From Herbaspirillum sp. ST 5-3 (GTDB lineage Bacteria > Pseudomonadota > Gammaproteobacteria > Burkholderiales > Burkholderiaceae_D): a stretch of DNA of 64,000 nucleotides. Positions 59,975 to 64,000 of the stretch are shown here, in pieces (the first letter of the stretch is position 1; each line of letters opens with the position of its first letter). The translations under genes and the position numbers were made by a program. The notes below the pieces were generated by a model. The model made no database searches. It was not told the origin of the DNA and saw nothing but the letters and a program-made list of their open reading frames with translations. The DNA is taken from the NCBI RefSeq assembly GCF_004804275.1, contig NZ_STGI01000001.1, positions 558,001 to 622,000 of the forward strand, read 5' to 3'.

Positions 59975-61210
59975 TTACTTCCCGAACAAGCCTTTCAGCA
60001 ATTTGACCGGATTGGGCAGGTTCGGTGCCTGCTGGCCCTCTTCCCCGGCGCTGCTTGCGTCGCTCGCGCCCTGCCTTCCCGCGCGCGGCTGACGACCGCC
60101 GTCCTCCATGCCGAGCATGGTCATGCCGGTCGACTTGATGCGCACCCGCGCGGTCCACTCCGGCTGCCAGTCCGCCGCTGCCTTGGCGGGGCGGGCGGGA
60201 TAGGACAGGTTCAGTTCCGGTCCGTAGGCAATCATGTTCAGCATCGCGCCTTCGGCCTTGTCGAAAATGCCTTTCGGCACGGTGCAATTGACGGTCGACG
60301 GTGCAAGGATGACTTTCTGTTGCAGCAGCTTCGCGATCTGCGCCGGCGCCTGATAGGTCATCAGGCTCCAGCCATTCTCCGGCTTCTCGCTCGAACTCCA
60401 GAAAATCATGTCCCGCGCGCCGTCCGGCCCGGATGCCGCGCCCTGCGCCTGCAGGAAATAGCCCTTCGCATTCTCCATCGCATTCCATGCCACCTGCACG
60501 CCTTCGCTCGGCATGCCTTTGGTACTGAGCTGCGCCTTGGGCAGGAAGTCATGCGCGGCGCCGACATTGAACTTGAGGCTGGCCGGCACACCGTCACCGC
60601 TCACTGCGTGCTCGCCAACCAGCGAGGCATTGTCCGGCACGCGCTTGCTGTCGCGCTCGTTCGGCCACAGGGAATGCCCCGGCCTGCCCTGCACGCCCTT
60701 GCTCGGCGCGCCGTGGCTGGAGAAGAATTGCGCAAACTCCGCGTAATCCTGCTTGCCCAGATCGAGCACCTTCGGCTGGCCGGGACGAATCGTGTCGCCA
60801 CAACCCCAATACAGCAGGATGCGCCCTTTCGGTTTCTCGGCTTCGCCCGGCCCGTCGCTGCGCGCACCCTGCGGCTCCTGCTTCGGTCGGTACGGCATCA
60901 GCAACAACGAGGAACCCATGTTCATGCCGCCGGGGATCGCATGCGTGCCTTCGACGCCCGACGGATGGGCGCGCACATACAACTCGGCATCCAGCAGCTT
61001 GCCGCGCTCGCCCATGCCCATCGAGCGGCCGAAGTTGTTGCCGCCCATCAGACCGCCGCCCATGCCGCCCTCTTCCGGCATGCCGGGAATCGACATATTG
61101 CTGGTGGACAGATCGACCCAGTATTGCGCAGCGGGGCCGCGCGACTGGGCTTGCGCCGCGACGGCGAACATGGTCAGACAAAGGGCGAAGCTGAGGCGTG
61201 CTGTGGACAT
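59975..61210 (-). CDS. Conserved secreted protein, unknown function
   Basis: 411 residues with a signal peptide ending AVAAQA. Gly/Met-rich N-terminus (MSIPGMPEEGGMGGGLMGGN), then GRILLYWGCGDTIRPGQPKV, a block seen in uncharacterised secreted proteins of this order, and FFSSHGAPSKGVQGRPGHSL with LWPNERDSKRVPDNASLVGE. No catalytic motif that I know. SD GGAGAAC. It is preceded by a 328-bp gap. Confidence 0.7.
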   Translation of the reverse strand: MSTARLSFALCLTMFAVAAQAQSRGPAAQYWVDLSTSNMSIPGMPEEGGMGGGLMGGNNFGRSMGMGERGKLLDAELYVRAHPSGVEGTHAIPGGMNMGSSLLLMPYRPKQEPQGARSDGPGEAEKPKGRILLYWGCGDTIRPGQPKVLDLGKQDYAEFAQFFSSHGAPSKGVQGRPGHSLWPNERDSKRVPDNASLVGEHAVSGDGVPASLKFNVGAAHDFLPKAQLSTKGMPSEGVQVAWNAMENAKGYFLQAQGAASGPDGARDMIFWSSSEKPENGWSLMTYQAPAQIAKLLQQKVILAPSTVNCTVPKGIFDKAEGAMLNMIAYGPELNLSYPARPAKAAADWQPEWTARVRIKSTGMTMLGMEDGGRQPRAGRQGASDASSAGEEGQQAPNLPNPVKLLKGLFGK

Positions 61211-61538
61211 TGTTGTTCTCCGTGGTTTGTCGAGGGGTGCGTTACCACTTTTCCAGGCGCCGGCAGGCGCTCAGCGTGCGCGGATCACGGCGAATTCTGA
61301 CAGAAAAGCCGCACGCGGAATGGAATCGGCCTGCAATATTTTCCGCACGGGAGGGCGAGGCATATTGCCCGGGAACAAAGCATGCGACGGAAAAAAGATT
61401 TGAAAACGGCCGGCACTATTCAGGAAAGGCTATCTTCAAAAGCCCTGTGAAGACCATCAACAACGAATGGCCAATAGACAACGTTCATGAAGCGCTCTCG
61501 ATAGCGGCAATTGGGCGGCCATTGTCGCTCGCGGTCAA
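61211..61538. other. 328-bp gap between secreted-protein gene and kdpE
   Basis: Downstream of kdpE and upstream of the secreted-protein gene (both minus). No gene and no clear terminator seen. Confidence 0.5.
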
Positions 61539-62237
61539 TCAGCACGGCAAAACGAGTCGATAGCCGACCGCAGTCTCGGTCAGCAAATATTTGGGTTGTG
61601 CCGGATCATCTTCGAGTTTCTGCCGAAGGTGTCCCATATAGACGCGCAAATAGTGACTGCTCTCCGCATGCGTCGGCCCCCAAACTTCGCGCAACAGTTG
61701 TGGGCTCGTTACGACCCGCCCTGCATTGCCGATGAGTACTGTCAACAGGCGAAATTCGATCGGCGTCAGATGTACTACCTGTCCTGCTTTGCTTACCGAG
61801 CGCGCGCTCAAATTGATCTCGACATCGCCGAACTGCACCAACCCATGCTCATCCGCATGCGGCTGGCGTCGACGACGCTGCGCCGCACGTATGCGCGCAA
61901 GCAGTTCTCCCACGCCGAATGGCTTGGTAAGGTAGTCGTCGGCGCCCCAGTCGAGCGCCTTGATTTTGTCGGCCTCGCCAGTGCGCGCCGACAAGACAAT
62001 GATCGGCACGGAAGACCATTCACGCATCTTGCGGATGAAATCGACGCCGTCTCCGTCCGGCAGCCCCAAATCCAGAATGACCAGATCCGGTTTGCGGGCA
62101 CCGGCATCGATCAAGCCGCGTTGCATCGACGCCGATTCAACAATGCGCCATCCTTCGGCTTCCAGTGAAGTCCGCAAGAAGCGCCGGATCTGAGGCTCAT
62201 CTTCGACCAGCAGGGCAATCGGGCTTGGTTCAGTCAT
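61539..62237 (-). CDS. kdpE: KdpE response regulator (OmpR family)
   Basis: 232 residues. Receiver with VEDEPQIRRFLRTSLEAEGW, phospho-acceptor Asp in LVILDLGLPDGDG, and LTKPFGVGELLARIRAAQRR. The C-terminal winged HTH includes VHLTPIEFRLLTVLIGNAGR, VTSPQLLREVWG and HYLRVYMGHLRQKLED, which match KdpE. It activates kdpFABC for high-affinity K+ uptake. The ATG overlaps the kdpD stop (ATGA). Confidence 0.93.
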   Translation of the reverse strand: MTEPSPIALLVEDEPQIRRFLRTSLEAEGWRIVESASMQRGLIDAGARKPDLVILDLGLPDGDGVDFIRKMREWSSVPIIVLSARTGEADKIKALDWGADDYLTKPFGVGELLARIRAAQRRRRQPHADEHGLVQFGDVEINLSARSVSKAGQVVHLTPIEFRLLTVLIGNAGRVVTSPQLLREVWGPTHAESSHYLRVYMGHLRQKLEDDPAQPKYLLTETAVGYRLVLPC

Positions 62238-64000
62238 GATCCGCGTCGCAAATGATGAAGATCCGTCTCATGCACATCCGGCATTGCCGGTGGTTGGCCA
62301 AGTGGCAGCGTGAAGACGAATGAGGCGCCGCCATCCGGCGGAGTCTTGGCGTGGATCGTGCCCGCATGCGCCGAAATAATGGCTTTGCAGATGGCCAGCC
62401 CAAGTCCGACTCCGGGTGTGGACGACTCATTGATGCCGCGGGTGAATTTTTCAAAAATGAGCTCTTCGCCACCGGCTGGCAACCCAGGCCCGTTATCGCG
62501 AACCGTGATAGCCAGGAACTGGTCTTTCACTTGCGCGGCGATGACGATGCATGATCCGGCCGGCGAGTATTTTGCCGCATTTTCCAGCAGATTACAGAGG
62601 ACACGCTCAAGCAGCACCGCGTCAAATTGCACCAGCGGCAGATCACGCGGAAGTTCGGTCTGGATCCGATGCGCTGTCAGTTCAGAATGGCTTGCGCGCA
62701 GTGCGCTCCCAACCACCTCTTCGAACGGTTGCCATTGCAGATTCAGTTTGACTGCGCCACTCTGGAGCCGTGCCATATCGAGCAGGTTCGACACCAGATT
62801 ACTCATTCGCAACGCTTCGTCATGCAGCGCCTGCGCCAATTCTTGCTGTACCGGCGCCAGCGTCGGCCTGGACCTCGACAGCGATTCAGACAGCCCCACC
62901 AAAGCGGTAAGCGGTGTGCGCAGGTCATGCGATAGGGCCGAAAGCAATGAATTGCGCAAGCGCTCCGATTCAACCCGCACCGAAGCCTCCTGTGCGACGT
63001 CGATGTAGTGCACGCGCTCCAGCGCGATTGCTGCGAGCGTGGCAAACGTGTCGAGATGCTGTCGTTGTTCCGGAATGAGCAGTCGGTGCCGATTCTCCGG
63101 CTGAATGACCAGTACGCCCCGTGTACGCATGGGCGCCACCAACGGCAAATAAAAGAAACCGCTGCTTGGGAGTATGTGGGTCCCGGTGCCGGCCGGTTCC
63201 GCATGGTCGAACGCCCATTGCGCAATGCCGGTATCGAGTACCGTCATCCGTGTTTCTGTTCCGGGGTCGCGCCAGGAATGTGGGGGTGATTGCAATCGCC
63301 CGGCATCATTCGGCAGCAGCAAGGTCGCCTTGGCTCGAAAGGTGCGTTGGATGAACTTGCGCGTGATCTCGAAGACCTGAGCCGGCTGAAGCGCGCCGGA
63401 TAGCTCGCGCGAAAATTCATACAGCGCCCGCGAGCGGGACTCGCGATGCGAAGCCACGCGTGCCTGGTAGCGCAAGTCCGCGGTCAGGTGCGTGACAATG
63501 AATCCCACTGCAAGCATCACTGCGAAGGTCACAAGGTATTGGAGATCGCTGACAGAGAAGGAAAATTGCGGCGCCACAAAAAAGAAATCGAAGGCTGCGA
63601 CACCGACCAATGTCGCAACGATTGCCGCGCCGCGCCCGAGTTGCACTGCGGTCAGCACCACGGTCAGCAAAAACAGCATGACGATATTGGCTGGATCCAG
63701 ATAGGGCGACAGTGGCGCTATTGCAAGCGCCGTCGCCAGGCTGGCTGCTGCGGCCCATGCATAGCGCGATAGCCACGAGCTTCGATACGGCGCAGTAGCG
63801 GCTTCGCCCTCTGCCGCTCCGATCGCATTCGCATACCCGTCCTTTTCCGGAGCAACAGGATCGACTAAAGCCGGTTTGCTGATTTCAACCAGGTCGACGT
63901 CAGGTGCATAGGCTGCAATGCGCATGAGAAGTGTTGTGCGCCATGGCCACGCAGAATGGCCACGCCCCAGGACGATGATCGATGCCGCATGGCTGCGCGC
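62234..64000 (-). CDS. kdpD: KdpD sensor histidine kinase, C-terminal part (truncated by window edge)
   Basis: 588 codons visible. From the left of the protein: the end of the USP domain (ASIIVLGRGHSAWPWRTTLL), four TM helices (about 75-170 of the visible part), a GAF-like region, then HisKA with LLSALSHDLRTPLTALVGLS and a HATPase with NLLENAAKYS, VRDNGPGLPAGGEELIFEKF and GVGLGLAICKAIISAH. The N-terminal KdpD domain with its Walker-like loop lies outside. kdpFABC should be beyond 64000. Confidence 0.93.
   Translation of the reverse strand, partial: ARSHAASIIVLGRGHSAWPWRTTLLMRIAAYAPDVDLVEISKPALVDPVAPEKDGYANAIGAAEGEAATAPYRSSWLSRYAWAAAASLATALAIAPLSPYLDPANIVMLFLLTVVLTAVQLGRGAAIVATLVGVAAFDFFFVAPQFSFSVSDLQYLVTFAVMLAVGFIVTHLTADLRYQARVASHRESRSRALYEFSRELSGALQPAQVFEITRKFIQRTFRAKATLLLPNDAGRLQSPPHSWRDPGTETRMTVLDTGIAQWAFDHAEPAGTGTHILPSSGFFYLPLVAPMRTRGVLVIQPENRHRLLIPEQRQHLDTFATLAAIALERVHYIDVAQEASVRVESERLRNSLLSALSHDLRTPLTALVGLSESLSRSRPTLAPVQQELAQALHDEALRMSNLVSNLLDMARLQSGAVKLNLQWQPFEEVVGSALRASHSELTAHRIQTELPRDLPLVQFDAVLLERVLCNLLENAAKYSPAGSCIVIAAQVKDQFLAITVRDNGPGLPAGGEELIFEKFTRGINESSTPGVGLGLAICKAIISAHAGTIHAKTPPDGGASFVFTLPLGQPPAMPDVHETDLHHLRRGS

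Noticed and set aside
62234-64000. kdpD called as a short protein starting at the Met at 63925
   Set aside because: The 25 upstream codons to the window edge stay open and encode USP-domain sequence, so the gene is truncated by the window and that Met is internal.

Overview
The window looks like a chromosomal segment of a betaproteobacterium of the order Burkholderiales, probably an Oxalobacteraceae-type genus (Herbaspirillum, Noviherbaspirillum or Massilia-like). The basis is high GC, dense short-gap operons, a Burkholderia-type porin ending in Phe, three chemoreceptors with xWE(E/Q)F tails, a TRAP transporter operon and many c-di-GMP/PAS proteins. The genus is an inference. I see no tRNA, rRNA, CRISPR, insertion sequence or phage gene. 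Both ends cut a gene: ftsH at the left (through its Walker A motif) and kdpD at the right.

Layout. 1-9.2 kb: the ftsH 5' part, a D-malate/tartrate dehydrogenase with a divergent LysR regulator, a porin / solute-binding protein / chemoreceptor row, a hemolysin III protein, and an SDR dehydrogenase behind a perfect operator-like palindrome. 9.3-17.6 kb: an M1-type peptidase coupled to a ChaN-PDZ protein, a GST, an HD-GYP protein, a small orphan gene under a textbook LexA box, HPF, an amicyanin-like cupredoxin and a DUF4142 protein. 17.8-25.7 kb: a complete D-erythronate catabolic locus (denD, GntR regulator, otnK, otnC, otnI, dctPQM). 26-28 kb: a lipoprotein polysaccharide deacetylase with three identical-looking Cys repeats on polyproline linkers. 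28.3-38.7 kb: a P450 and a signalling block (NarL-type two-component pair, CheW, chemoreceptor, globin-coupled GGDEF-EAL). 38.7-47.5 kb: ArfB, a small Cys protein, a thioesterase, a chalcone-isomerase-like protein, a third chemoreceptor, an NhaR-like regulator, BI-1 and TerC membrane proteins, and a double-SnoaL protein opposite an XRE/MmyB regulator.

47.5-53.2 kb is the most interesting part: a complete stressosome operon (globin-type RsbR, RsbS, RsbT kinase, RsbX phosphatase). Its last regulatory gene is not an RsbU phosphatase but an RsbU-N-terminal domain fused to PAS, GAF, a degenerate GGDEF (GGDVF) and an EAL (ECL) domain. This suggests that a gas- or redox-sensing stressosome feeds c-di-GMP turnover instead of a sigma-B factor. 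A TIM-barrel gene may be the operon's last member.

53.4-64 kb: a MerR/MFS efflux operon with a 19-bp-spacer MerR promoter, an NHL-repeat lipoprotein, a PanE-like reductase, an exonuclease, a conserved secreted protein, and kdpDE.
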